The translations under genes and the position numbers were made by a program. Source: UBA8389 sp035719105 (lineage in GTDB: Bacteria; Bacteroidota; Bacteroidia; Bacteroidales; UBA1402). From it: 64,000 nucleotides of DNA. The notes beneath the pieces were generated by a model that was not told where the DNA came from, ran no database searches, and saw only the letters and a program-made list of their open reading frames with translations. The stretch's first letter is position 1. Each line of letters begins with the position of its first letter. Below are positions 34,547-42,710 of this stretch, piece by piece. Location: assembly GCA_035719105.1 (NCBI GenBank), contig DASTGN010000006.1:124001-188000 (forward strand), read 5' to 3'.

Positions 34547-34892
34547 TTACGCCGCAAACTGCGGACATCAACGCACAAAACAGCACGGCGCCGGCAGCAA
34601 TGTCTTTGGCAAGTCGTGCTGTTTCGTGTTTATGGGGAAACAGGTGATCCACTAATTTTTCGATGACTGTATTGAACGATTCGGCAGCGAAAACCAAACC
34701 GATGCAAAGGGCAATGATGCACCATTCTGCGGCGGAAATATGGAGCAAGAAGCCTGCTAAAATCACTCCAATGCTGATGAATAGGTGAACTTGAGCGTTT
34801 TGTTCGTGCTTGATCAGTTCCTTCATCCCTGTTAAAGCGAAACCAAAACTGCGGAAGAATTTTTTTAGACTGAACTTATTCGAATTTTCCAT
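34509..34892 (-). CDS. dgkA: Diacylglycerol/undecaprenol kinase (DgkA family)
   Basis: The 127-residue integral membrane protein has three hydrophobic segments and the DgkA signature EQNAQVHLFIS, then AESFNTVIEKLVDH and AKDIAAGAVL. Members phosphorylate diacylglycerol or, in Gram-positives and probably many Bacteroidota, undecaprenol. The partner gene upstream encodes a PAP2 phosphatase and overlaps by 17 bases. A kinase and a phosphatase of the same lipid carrier in one transcript would balance undecaprenyl phosphate for cell-wall synthesis; that pairing is inferred. The 3' end overlaps hemH in antisense by 38 bases. Confidence 0.88.
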   Translation of the reverse strand: MENSNKFSLKKFFRSFGFALTGMKELIKHEQNAQVHLFISIGVILAGFLLHISAAEWCIIALCIGLVFAAESFNTVIEKLVDHLFPHKHETARLAKDIAAGAVLFCALMSAVCGVIILLPKLLDLIL

Positions 34893-35484
34893 GTTTTAAG
34901 TTTTGTTTGGATTGATACCATTGATTTGCTTTATGCGCTAGCCAGGCTGAACCTGCTCCGAGTAGGGCTCCGGCCATTACGTCACTCGGGTAATGTACAC
35001 CTAAATATATACGGGAATAACCTACTGAACCTGCCCAAATAAAACTGGGGGCGATGACGTACCATTTCGGATACATCAAGCTCAACGAGGTGGCCGTTGC
35101 AAAAGAAGAGGATGTGTGGCCCGAAGGGAAAGATGGACTTCCTTCCGAGGATTTTGGCATAATGTCCGGATAGGTAATATAAGGTCGCTTTCTGTTGATA
35201 CTGTATTTGAGCAAGTAGGTCATGCCAAGATTCAAGGCAGAAGCTGCACCGAGTTCAATCGTTTGATTCAACAACTCGTCGTTATGAGTGATCAGGGCTG
35301 TAGCGCCCATTGCCAAGGGCGCCCCGGCAACGACGAATGTATGGGTGTCCGAAATGAACTGAAAGATTGGATCCGCGGGCAACGGTTCGGAAGTATGGAT
35401 GCTGCGAAGTATCTGCACATCAATGTTCTGAGCCTGCGTTGAACAGGTTAGCAGCAAAAAAGAAAGCAAAAGGATTCGGAACAT
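34876..35484 (-). CDS. PAP2-family membrane/periplasmic phosphatase
   Basis: The 202-residue protein has a signal peptide or signal anchor and the three PAP2 motifs: KYSINRKRPY, PSFPSGHTSS and SRIYLGVHYPSDV, with the catalytic histidine in the last. Relatives dephosphorylate undecaprenyl pyrophosphate or phosphatidic acid/PGP. It overlaps dgkA by 17 bases and precedes it in transcription. A -7 element lies at 35502-35509. It is divergent from corA. Confidence 0.9.
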   Translation of the reverse strand: MFRILLLSFLLLTCSTQAQNIDVQILRSIHTSEPLPADPIFQFISDTHTFVVAGAPLAMGATALITHNDELLNQTIELGAASALNLGMTYLLKYSINRKRPYITYPDIMPKSSEGSPSFPSGHTSSSFATATSLSLMYPKWYVIAPSFIWAGSVGYSRIYLGVHYPSDVMAGALLGAGSAWLAHKANQWYQSKQNLKHGKFE

Positions 35485-35501
35485 ATCAAATTCGTTTCGT
35501 A

Positions 35502-35509
35502 CAAAGTTA
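35502..35509 (-). promoter_or_regulatory. -7 element of the PAP2-dgkA transcript
   Basis: TAACTTTG on the minus strand matches TAnnTTTG and lies 17 bases before the PAP2 ATG. No clear upstream TTTG. Confidence 0.5.
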
Positions 35510-35583
35510 CGACTTGTTTATCAATATTTATCCGAAGATGTGCGTTGTCACCGGAAAATGGTTTAGTATATTTACGGATATTT

Positions 35584-35591
35584 TAGATTTG
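35584..35591 (+). promoter_or_regulatory. -7 element of corA, implying a very short leader
   Basis: TAGATTTG matches TAnnTTTG but ends only 8 bases before ATG 35600, so the message would be leaderless or start at the second ATG (35606). Confidence 0.4.
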
Positions 35592-35599
35592 CGAAAACC

Positions 35600-36679
35600 A
35601 TGGACATGAAAAAAACTGCAACATCCAAAAAGAGCCTTCCACGTAATCGTCGGAACAACCTGCTTTACGGTGGTTTGAATTACAATGGAAACTTTACACA
35701 TGCCACCAACATTCAATTGACCAGTTACGACGCCCAAAGCTCCGAAACCATCGTGGTACACGACCTGAAAGAGTTGAAAATGAAACCCGGAAAAACGAAC
35801 TGGGTTCATATTTTTGGGCTGTCGGACGAAATGGAAATTGCCAACCTTTGTCAAAAATTGGGTTTGGAATTGCCTATGGTTCAGGATATTCTTAATGCCA
35901 GGCACATTGCAAAGCTGGAGGAAACGGGAAAAGGGCTGTTTGCTGTTTTGGACGCCTATACGTATAATGAAACCAAGGATATGGTTCGCGATCACCAAAG
36001 CATCATCCTGGGTTCAGACATTGTCGTTTCCTTTGAAGAAGGTACCGGACACCGATTCGATCTTGTTTGCAAAGCCATTACAGAAGGCGTGGGGCAAGTT
36101 CGGCAACATGGAGCTGATTTCCTGTTCAATCTTTTGTTGAGTTTGGTGGTTGATTCCTATTACGATGCCTTGGAATACCAACAGAGCAACTTATTGGATA
36201 TGGAAGATGACTTAATGGAATTTCAGGCCGGTCATAAGGAAACCGGACAAACCATACAACATTTCAGACGAGATCATATCCGTCTTTTAAAAGCTGTTTC
36301 GCCCTTGCACGAAGCGTTTGGGCATTTTTTGATGCTCGATTCAGCCTTGATCAAACCAGAATCTAAAATATTCTTCAGAGATACCTACGATCATTTGCGG
36401 CAGGTGATGTCCATGTTGGATGCTAACCGGGAAACTCTTTCAGCGTTGATGGATTTGTACATCGCGAACAACGACTTACGGATGAATCTTATCATGAAGC
36501 AGCTTACGGTGGTGGCTACCATTTTTATACCGCTTACTTTTTTGGTGGGTGTCTGGGGCATGAATTTCAAAAACATGCCTGAACTGCATTTGGTCCATGG
36601 ATATTGGTACGCCTGGATACTGATGATCCTCATTGGTATAGGCTTATATTTGTGGTTTCGACGGAAATACAAGCCTTGA
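35600..36679 (+). CDS. corA: CorA-type magnesium/cobalt transporter
   Basis: The 359-residue protein has a long cytoplasmic N-terminal domain and two C-terminal membrane helices. The pore signature GMNFKNMPEL stands between them, with the GMN triplet that coordinates hydrated Mg2+. The C-terminus is positively charged (RRKYKP). CorA pentamers take up Mg2+ and sometimes Co2+ or Ni2+. The ATG at 35600 is chosen, with ATG at 35606 as alternative. It is divergent from the PAP2 gene. Downstream lies the RHS remnant region. Confidence 0.93.
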   Translation: MDMKKTATSKKSLPRNRRNNLLYGGLNYNGNFTHATNIQLTSYDAQSSETIVVHDLKELKMKPGKTNWVHIFGLSDEMEIANLCQKLGLELPMVQDILNARHIAKLEETGKGLFAVLDAYTYNETKDMVRDHQSIILGSDIVVSFEEGTGHRFDLVCKAITEGVGQVRQHGADFLFNLLLSLVVDSYYDALEYQQSNLLDMEDDLMEFQAGHKETGQTIQHFRRDHIRLLKAVSPLHEAFGHFLMLDSALIKPESKIFFRDTYDHLRQVMSMLDANRETLSALMDLYIANNDLRMNLIMKQLTVVATIFIPLTFLVGVWGMNFKNMPELHLVHGYWYAWILMILIGIGLYLWFRRKYKP

Positions 36680-36933
36680 AATCTTTTATTTCAAACTTAG
36701 TTGCTTGTGTTCTGTTTATTCGAAATTCTGACATTGTAAGTGCCTGCTGCGCAAACTGTAAAGTCAAGGGTTGTTTTTTTTGTCAAGCGTTCCTGCAATT
36801 CGCCCTGCAGGCCTGTTTGTTTTTCTAGAATCGGTATTCCTCCTGTCTAGATGTTTGGACTTTCCGACCGACTATCTGTTAGTGTTTTTTCATAATTTCT
36901 AAAATAAAGTGAGCGAACTAGATCCTATTATAA
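36680..36933. other. Gene-free stretch between corA and the RHS fragment
   Basis: No gene, RNA or clear terminator is visible. The frame leading into the RHS fragment has stops here (last TAA at 36931-36933). The base composition changes abruptly to GC-rich from about 36935, so this is the boundary where the RHS material was joined. Confidence 0.6.
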
Positions 36934-36979
36934 GCTAGCCGGTCGGCGCACCAAGTTGGTCCATCCCGCATCGGGAACC

Positions 36980-37012
36980 GCCTGCTCTCGGTGAGCGACA
37001 ACGGCTTTGTGA
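36980..37012 (+). repeat. 33-base direct repeat, left copy (RHS core)
   Basis: Matches 38759-38791 with one mismatch (acaaC versus acaaT). Both copies lie in RHS core coding DNA and flank the tip and immunity genes over about 1.8 kb. Here the repeat encodes LLSVSDNGFV in frame. Confidence 0.93.
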
Positions 37013-38193
37013 GCCCCTACCTGGTCGTCACCAACGGCGGACAGATGAGCAAGCACTTCTACATCGGAAGCCAGCGCATCGCATCGCAGCTCTGCAGCTC
37101 GGGCAGCATGGGTGACATAACGAAGAATCCGACGACGACTGCCAAGGCGGCCGCTTCAACCGTGAACTTCGGCACGAAATACGCCGACCTGGCCTCGAAG
37201 GTCAAGGCCCGCTACGACTCCCTCGGGGTGGCCTACCACGGCAGGGACAACGGCGGGGTGGGCTTCTGGGCCTACTCCGCACCCATCAACGAGACCGACC
37301 AATACTATTACCATCCCGACCATTTGGGAAGTTCGAGCCTAATCACTAATTTAGGCGGTGAATTGGTGCAGCACATCGAGTACGTTCCCTTCGGGGAGGT
37401 GTTCGTCGAGGAGCGCACCTCCACCTGGGGCACGCCGTACAAATTCACCGGCAAGGAGTTGGACGAGGAGACTGGGATGTATTATCATGGTGCGAGGTAC
37501 CTCAATCCGAGGGAAAGCATCTGGTTGAGTGTGGATCCGTTGGCGGAGAAGTATCCGGGAGTGAGTTCGTATGTATACTGCATGAACAATCCAGTGAGGT
37601 TTATTGATCCGAATGGTCAAGAAGTTTTTGCGATGAACAAGGAGGCCAAACAGAATCTAAGAAATACTCTAACCAAAAATGAAGCAAAATATCTAAGGTT
37701 TAAAAAGGATGGGCAATTGGATACAAAGAGGCTCAATAAGTCCAAAAGCACTTCTGAAAACATGACTGCTCTTAAAGCAGAAGCAAATAGTGAGATTAAA
37801 TACCGATACATGGTCACAGATAAGGATCACGCTGGCAAAAGTTTTTCAGAAGAAAAAGGCAAAATGTACCGAGGGGTTACAGAATTTCCAGATGCTCAAG
37901 AGAACCCATCACCAAACAATGATGTTTGGATATTAACCAGTAAGTTTGCATCGAATAAGTTACAAGCTAGAAATACAGCTCACGAAGGTTATGGGCATGC
38001 TCATATGTACGAAATAACAAGGGATGTTATTAAGTCAAGTCACACATATAAAAACGAAGGGAGTTCAGAATGGGATGATGAACTCAAAATGAGGATTCCC
38101 GTTACAATGAAAGTGCCAACAAATCAACCACTTGAAAATTTAATTAAAAATGTAGAAAAGGAGGCTATAGATAATTATGAAAGCAGGTATTAG
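36991..38193 (+). CDS. Orphan RHS-repeat C-terminal protein with a toxin-like tip (5'-truncated)
   Basis: This is the C-terminal end of an RHS protein. The frame is open from 36934 without a proper start; GTG 36991 is the first candidate, so it is either a silent cassette or a remnant. Residues 1-212 are RHS core (YYYHPDHLGSSSLI, GKELDEETGMYYHGARYLNP, SVDPLAEKYP, NNPVRFIDPNG). The remaining about 190 residues are an unrelated tip, as in polymorphic toxins. The tip has AHEGYGHAHMYE, a HExxxH arrangement (His331, Glu332, His336, His338) that could bind metal. The core DNA is about 70% GC in places and the tip is AT-rich, the usual contrast in RHS loci. The stop overlaps the next, probably immunity, gene by 17 bases. 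Confidence 0.8.
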   Translation: MSDNGFVSPYLVVTNGGQMSKHFYIGSQRIASQLCSSGSMGDITKNPTTTAKAAASTVNFGTKYADLASKVKARYDSLGVAYHGRDNGGVGFWAYSAPINETDQYYYHPDHLGSSSLITNLGGELVQHIEYVPFGEVFVEERTSTWGTPYKFTGKELDEETGMYYHGARYLNPRESIWLSVDPLAEKYPGVSSYVYCMNNPVRFIDPNGQEVFAMNKEAKQNLRNTLTKNEAKYLRFKKDGQLDTKRLNKSKSTSENMTALKAEANSEIKYRYMVTDKDHAGKSFSEEKGKMYRGVTEFPDAQENPSPNNDVWILTSKFASNKLQARNTAHEGYGHAHMYEITRDVIKSSHTYKNEGSSEWDDELKMRIPVTMKVPTNQPLENLIKNVEKEAIDNYESRY

Positions 38194-38641
38194 TTTGATT
38201 ATTGTCTTTCTTTACAGTTGTACCTCCTTTTCTCAAGAGGTATTCAAAAGGGATACCATTAAATGGTCAAATTCCCAATTGATAATTGAGTTACCAATAA
38301 AAAGCTCCTCTCATATTGATACATACGAAGAAGGTTTCTTTAAAATTATTACTTGTTATATAGATTCTGCAATAATAACGATACACTGTGGGGCAATGGT
38401 AAATCATCCATTAATTGACATTTCATTGCACGAAATAACCAGTGAATTCATATTTGATAATGAAATTAAAATTTGGCGTGGTTACAAGGAATGTTATAAT
38501 GGAAAAAAATATTTTCGAGAAGAGGATTATTTTTCAATTGGCATAGCAGTCCTTTACGAGAATGTTAATAAGAACAGATTGGATACTTACGAAAGAATTT
38601 TTAATAATATTATAATAAAAACAATAAATAATGGCCGTTAG
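38177..38641 (+). CDS. Small lipoprotein, probable immunity protein for the RHS tip
   Basis: The 154-residue protein has a lipoprotein signal (SLIIVFLYSC, cysteine lipobox) and an otherwise unrecognised acidic, beta-rich sequence. Its ATG lies inside the end of the RHS tip gene, the place where cognate immunity genes sit in RHS and other polymorphic toxin loci. A periplasmic lipoprotein would protect against a toxin that acts in the periplasm. Its DNA is strongly AT-rich (one line counts 30% GC), like the tip and unlike the RHS core. Immunity is inferred from position only. Confidence 0.6.
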   Translation: MKAGISLIIVFLYSCTSFSQEVFKRDTIKWSNSQLIIELPIKSSSHIDTYEEGFFKIITCYIDSAIITIHCGAMVNHPLIDISLHEITSEFIFDNEIKIWRGYKECYNGKKYFREEDYFSIGIAVLYENVNKNRLDTYERIFNNIIIKTINNGR

Positions 38642-38793
38642 TTATATGCCTAGCAATGGCAACCTGACCTCCAGGCAGACGGCCAATTTGCTTCAGAGCA
38701 AGGACTCGATCTCTTACGGGTACGAGTACAACCGCCTCAAGACTACCCACTACCCACTGCCTGCTCTCGGTGAGCGACAATGGCTTTGTGACC
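38640..38793 (+). pseudogene. Second RHS core fragment, out of frame with the shared repeat
   Basis: A short GC-rich piece codes for RHS-type sequence (NGNLTSRQTANLLQSKDSI, YGYEYNRLKTTHYP). It has no start of its own and runs into the 33-base repeat in the wrong frame, reading PALGERQW instead of LLSVSDN. It is therefore a scrap from a former complete rhs gene or from cassette exchange. Confidence 0.75.
38759..38791 (+). repeat. 33-base direct repeat, right copy
   Basis: Identical to 36980-37012 except for one base. It lies at the very end of the RHS material, 47 bases before the methyltransferase start, and with the left copy brackets the tip and immunity genes. Confidence 0.93.
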
Positions 38794-38838
38794 ATCCTAA
38801 AATTACTTACTTTTATGCCGTTATAAATCTGAACGATC

Positions 38839-39618
38839 GTGAATAAGTCGATAAAAAAATGGTTGCCTCGATTTCTGATGGATGGCATCCGTCGTTATCG
38901 TATGAACCGTCAATTGAAGGAATACAAGGGAGACAAGGTTCAGTGTCCCATTTGTGCGTCGACCTTTAGCGCGTTCGCGCCTTTCGGAGACTATCAACGA
39001 CCCAATGCGTTGTGCCCTCGTTGTCATTCACTGGAGCGCCATCGCTTGATTTGGAAATACTTGAACGATCAGACGAATCTGTTCACCCAAGACCAAAAAT
39101 CCCGCCTTTTGCACTTTGCCCCGGAAGAAGCCTTTTATCATGTTCTTTCCAACCATCCGAAAATCGATTATGTTCCCTGTGACCTGTCGCCGGAAAAGTA
39201 TCAGGACAAGCGTGGACCCAAGGTTGTCAAAGTTGATATTACCGACATTCCTTTCGAAGATCGTTCCTTCGATGTCATAATTTGCAACCACGTGTTGGAA
39301 CACATCCCGGATGACGCTAGAGCCATGTCTGAATTGCTTCGGGTTTTGAAAAAGGGAGGCTGGGCCATCCTGATGGTGCCCCTCGATTACAATAGGGAAA
39401 TTACTTACGAAGATTTCTCCATTCATTCACCCCAAGGCAGGGAAGAAGCATTCGGTCAATTCGACCACGTCCGTATTTACGGAAAGGACTATCCAGACCG
39501 ATTGAGAAAAGTCGGTTTCCAAGTGGATGAAATTGATTTTGTAAAGACTTTTTCAAAAGAAGACCAATTCCGATTTGGATTGTTCGACCAAGACCGCCTT
39601 TATATCTGCACGAACTGA
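38839..39618 (+). CDS. Class I SAM-dependent methyltransferase with N-terminal zinc ribbon
   Basis: The 259-residue protein starts at GTG 38839; no in-frame ATG is upstream. Residues about 34-65 have two CxxC pairs (CPIC and CPRC), a zinc-ribbon-like element. The methyltransferase core follows: LHFAPEEAFY (motif I-like), YVPCDLSP and SFDVIICNHVLEHIPDD, the classical post-I and motif II region. Such proteins often belong to cell-surface glycan clusters, and their substrate is unknown. The gene lies directly after the RHS material, so its 5' region may have been altered by the insertion. It converges on prfC with a 21-base gap. Confidence 0.83.
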   Translation: MNKSIKKWLPRFLMDGIRRYRMNRQLKEYKGDKVQCPICASTFSAFAPFGDYQRPNALCPRCHSLERHRLIWKYLNDQTNLFTQDQKSRLLHFAPEEAFYHVLSNHPKIDYVPCDLSPEKYQDKRGPKVVKVDITDIPFEDRSFDVIICNHVLEHIPDDARAMSELLRVLKKGGWAILMVPLDYNREITYEDFSIHSPQGREEAFGQFDHVRIYGKDYPDRLRKVGFQVDEIDFVKTFSKEDQFRFGLFDQDRLYICTN

Positions 39619-39639
39619 TTTTTCAGCTTTTAGAGGACG

Positions 39640-41220
39640 TTAGAACTCTGAATTGAAATGGAACCGAATGTCCTTGAAATCGCTCTGCGCCATTCGTAGC
39701 ACGTACTCTGAATCCGCCAGAAAGACATCGCGACCTTCCTTGTCTTTGGCAATGTACTGATACTTGCGTTTTTTGAAGTTTTCGAGTTCTTCGGCATTGT
39801 CGGATTCGATCCAACAAGCTTTGTATAAGCTGATGGGTTCCCAGCGGCATTGGGCGCCATATTCGTGCTCGAGACGGTATTGGATGACCTCAAACTGGAG
39901 TTGACCGACCGTTCCGATGATTTTACGACCGTTGAATTGGTTGGTGAAGCTTTGTGCCACGCCTTCGTCCATCAGTTGGTCGATGCCTTTTTGAAGTTGC
40001 TTGGACTTCATGGGGTCAGCGTTCTCAATGTATTTGAACATTTCGGGCGAAAAGCTTGGTATGCCCTTGAAATGGAGGTCCTCGCCACTGGTCAGGGTGT
40101 CGCCGATCTTGAAGTTTCCAGTGTCTGGCAAACCCACAATGTCTCCCGGATAGGCTTCGTCCACAATGGACTTTTTCTGAGCCATGAAGGCAGTGGGCGC
40201 TGAAAACTTGAGCATCTTGTTGATGCGCACGTGCTTGAAGTTGACATTGCGTTCGAACTTTCCGGAGCAGATTTTGAGGAAGGCGATGCAACTACGGTGA
40301 TTGGGATCCATGTTGGCATGAATCTTGAAAATAAAGCCGCTAAAGGCTTCTTCCTCAGGACGTACGATGCGTTCCACCGTTTTGATGGGACGGGGTGTGG
40401 GGGCGATGCGGACGAAACAATCGAGTAATTCCTTGACACCGAAGTTGTTGAGTGCAGAACCGAAAAAGACAGGAGCCAAATCCCCTTTCAAGTAGGTTTC
40501 GACATCGAACGGGTCGTAGATGCCTTCGATGAGTTCCAAATCCTTGCGTAGGGTGTGGGCATTGCGGTCGCCGACGTAGGTTTCAAGCTCGTTGCTGTTG
40601 ATGTCGTCAATGCCGACACTATCGGTAACGGTCTGTTTGGAAGGCGTGTAAAGGTTGAGGCTTTCGTCCAAAATGTTGTAAACGCCTTTGAAATCGGGAC
40701 CTTGGTTGATAGGCCAAGTAAGCGGGCGAACGGCAATTTCGAGTTCGGCCTCCAGTTCGTCCAGCAAATCGAAGGAGTCTTTACCGGAACGGTCCATCTT
40801 GTTGACAAAAACCATGACGGGAGTTTTGCGCATGCGGCAGACCTCCATGAGCTTGCGCGTCTGACTTTCAACCCCTTTGGCCGTGTCAACAACAATGATG
40901 ACACTGTCCACAGCCGTCAACGTACGAAAGGTATCTTCGGCAAAGTCCTGGTGACCAGGGGTATCCAAAATGTTGATCTTGTAGTCGTGGTAATCAAATC
41001 CCATGACGGAAGTCGCCACCGAAATACCGCGTTGCTTTTCAATTTCCATCCAGTCGGAGGTGGCGGTTTTCTTGATTTTGTTGGACTTGACGGCACCGGC
41101 CACGTGAATGGCACCCCCAAAAAGCAAGAGTTTCTCGGTTAGGGTCGTCTTACCCGCATCGGGGTGGGAGATGATGGCGAAGGTTCTCCTACGCGCTATT
41201 TCTTTATCGAGTTCAGTCAT
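39640..41220 (-). CDS. prfC: Peptide chain release factor 3
   Basis: RF3 is a GTPase that frees RF1 and RF2 from the ribosome after termination. The protein has 526 residues from ATG 41220 (MTELDKEIARRRTFAIISHPDAGKTTL); an in-frame ATG at 41238 is less likely. Translational GTPase motifs are clear: SHPDAGKTT (G1), DTPGHQDF (G3) and NKMD (G4), and RF3 features KQRGISVATSV and VGQLQFEV. The start shares one base with the rfbD stop (TAATG), a mark of coupled translation. It is the last gene of the mpl-DUF4924-rfbD-prfC string. Confidence 0.95.
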   Translation of the reverse strand: MTELDKEIARRRTFAIISHPDAGKTTLTEKLLLFGGAIHVAGAVKSNKIKKTATSDWMEIEKQRGISVATSVMGFDYHDYKINILDTPGHQDFAEDTFRTLTAVDSVIIVVDTAKGVESQTRKLMEVCRMRKTPVMVFVNKMDRSGKDSFDLLDELEAELEIAVRPLTWPINQGPDFKGVYNILDESLNLYTPSKQTVTDSVGIDDINSNELETYVGDRNAHTLRKDLELIEGIYDPFDVETYLKGDLAPVFFGSALNNFGVKELLDCFVRIAPTPRPIKTVERIVRPEEEAFSGFIFKIHANMDPNHRSCIAFLKICSGKFERNVNFKHVRINKMLKFSAPTAFMAQKKSIVDEAYPGDIVGLPDTGNFKIGDTLTSGEDLHFKGIPSFSPEMFKYIENADPMKSKQLQKGIDQLMDEGVAQSFTNQFNGRKIIGTVGQLQFEVIQYRLEHEYGAQCRWEPISLYKACWIESDNAEELENFKKRKYQYIAKDKEGRDVFLADSEYVLRMAQSDFKDIRFHFNSEF

Positions 41221-42158
41221 TAGAGTTTTGCGATGCAATCCGCCAGGCTTTCTTCCCAGGTCGGTATATGAATGTCGTAATCGGCTTTGATTTTATCTTT
41301 GCTCAGCACACTATAAGCAGGGCGGGCCGCTTTGGTGGGGTAATCTTTTGTCTCGACAGGATTGACCTTGCAGCTAGTGATGTCGGCCAGTTTGTGTATC
41401 TTGAGGGTGAATTCATACCAAGAGCAAACGCCCTCGTTCGAATAATGGTAAATACCTGGGATGAAGTTTCCCCTTTCTGAGGCGGATACGATGTCCATCA
41501 GTGCATCGGCAAGGTCTCTGGCATACGTTGGAGAACCCACCTGGTCGGAAACTACGTTAAGACTTTCGCGCTCTTTACCAAGGCGAATCATGGTTTTTAC
41601 AAAATTGTTGCCGTAAATGGAGTACAACCAAGCGGTGCGTAGAATCACGAAATCTTTGCAGTTGGCTTTCAAGGCTTCTTCACCTTCCAATTTAGTCTGA
41701 CCATAAGCTGAAACAGGGCAAACGGGATCGGTTTCCAAATAGGGTGTCTTATTGGTTCCATCAAAAACATAATCGGTGGAAACATGCAACATCTTAGCAC
41801 CCACGGCAGTAGCTGCTTTGGCCAGATTTTCGACAGCGTCTCGGTTTACTTTCCGACAAAGCTCGATTTCATCTTCAGCTCTATCCACAGCCGTGTATGC
41901 AGCACAATTGACGATGTACGACGGCCTCGTGCTTTCACAGTATTCCATGACAGCCTCCGCGTTGCACAGATCCAATTCGGCAATATCAGTGAAATCGAAG
42001 GTGAATTCCTCGTATTCATTGGCCAAAAGACGCATTTCATTGCCCAATTGCCCATTGGCACCAGTGATGAGGATCCGTTTTCTAAAAAGACCGAATTCGA
42101 AAGTGGCGGCATTCTGGTCCTGTTCTTTCATGCCGGTAAAGGGATATGCTATGCCCAT
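41220..42158 (-). CDS. rfbD: dTDP-4-dehydrorhamnose reductase
   Basis: RfbD reduces dTDP-4-keto-L-rhamnose to dTDP-L-rhamnose, the last step of precursor synthesis for rhamnose-containing surface glycans. The 312-residue protein has the SDR nucleotide-binding motif ILITGANGQLGNE, the catalytic HVSTDYVFDG and YGQTKLEGE (Tyr-x-x-x-Lys) region, and RTAWLYS. An unusual 27-residue N-terminal extension precedes the usual start of the fold; the ATG at 42158 is supported by its position 2 bases after the DUF4924 stop, but ATG 42131 is possible. The other rhamnose genes rfbA, rfbB and rfbC are not in the window. The gene order DUF4924-rfbD-prfC recurs in Bacteroidales (from memory). Confidence 0.93.
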   Translation of the reverse strand: MGIAYPFTGMKEQDQNAATFEFGLFRKRILITGANGQLGNEMRLLANEYEEFTFDFTDIAELDLCNAEAVMEYCESTRPSYIVNCAAYTAVDRAEDEIELCRKVNRDAVENLAKAATAVGAKMLHVSTDYVFDGTNKTPYLETDPVCPVSAYGQTKLEGEEALKANCKDFVILRTAWLYSIYGNNFVKTMIRLGKERESLNVVSDQVGSPTYARDLADALMDIVSASERGNFIPGIYHYSNEGVCSWYEFTLKIHKLADITSCKVNPVETKDYPTKAARPAYSVLSKDKIKADYDIHIPTWEESLADCIAKL

Positions 42159-42160
42159 AA

Positions 42161-42706
42161 TTATTCGAGGTCGAGACCTTCTTCCTTGTCTTGTTTGTAT
42201 TTGGCGGAAAGCAAACGCAGAAACTCACTGATGAGCGTTGCAGCGTGTGCTGTTTCGTCGGAAATTTGTTTTTTTTGCAACCGAAGCATCAACATGCCGT
42301 ACAGCATATTCAAGCAGGTTTCCACTTCTCCGAAATCCTTTCCACCTGGTTTGGCCCTCAATTCGACGATGAGGGGCAACACCTTGTGGTAGGTCATCAG
42401 GTAAAAGTTTTCCTTGGGCAAGTCGAGCAACACTTGGTGCAGTTCGTCCAACTCCGTGATCACGTTTTTGTTTATCTGCAAATGACCGGTCGTCGTGACG
42501 TTTTCCAGCCGCATCATGTCAATGAGGCTTTCGTACCATTCGCGAATTTCCACCTTTACTTCAGCCGGTTGGTCGTATTGATCGATCAGGTGTGTTTGAA
42601 TGTTCTCAATGTCGAATGCGAAGGCCCTGATGAGGTCTTCGATCTGCCACATGTAGAGCAGGTATTCGGCTATATTTTCGGTTTTTTTACCTCTGGCTAT
42701 CAGCAT
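42161..42706 (-). CDS. DUF4924 family protein
   Basis: The 181-residue cytoplasmic protein starts at ATG 42706 with MLIARGKKTENIAEYLLYMWQ, the recognisable N-terminus of the Bacteroidales-specific DUF4924 family. It is all-helical by eye, with no signal peptide or membrane segment. An in-frame ATG at 42730 would overlap the mpl end. The function is unknown. It sits 4 bases after mpl and 2 bases before rfbD, so it is tightly embedded in an envelope-related operon. Confidence 0.8.
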   Translation of the reverse strand: MLIARGKKTENIAEYLLYMWQIEDLIRAFAFDIENIQTHLIDQYDQPAEVKVEIREWYESLIDMMRLENVTTTGHLQINKNVITELDELHQVLLDLPKENFYLMTYHKVLPLIVELRAKPGGKDFGEVETCLNMLYGMLMLRLQKKQISDETAHAATLISEFLRLLSAKYKQDKEEGLDLE

Positions 42707-42710
42707 ATTA

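Noticed and set aside
36934..38193. Insertion sequence or prophage as the origin of the GC-rich block
   Set aside because: No transposase, integrase or terminal inverted repeats were seen; the coding content is RHS core, so RHS recombination explains it better.
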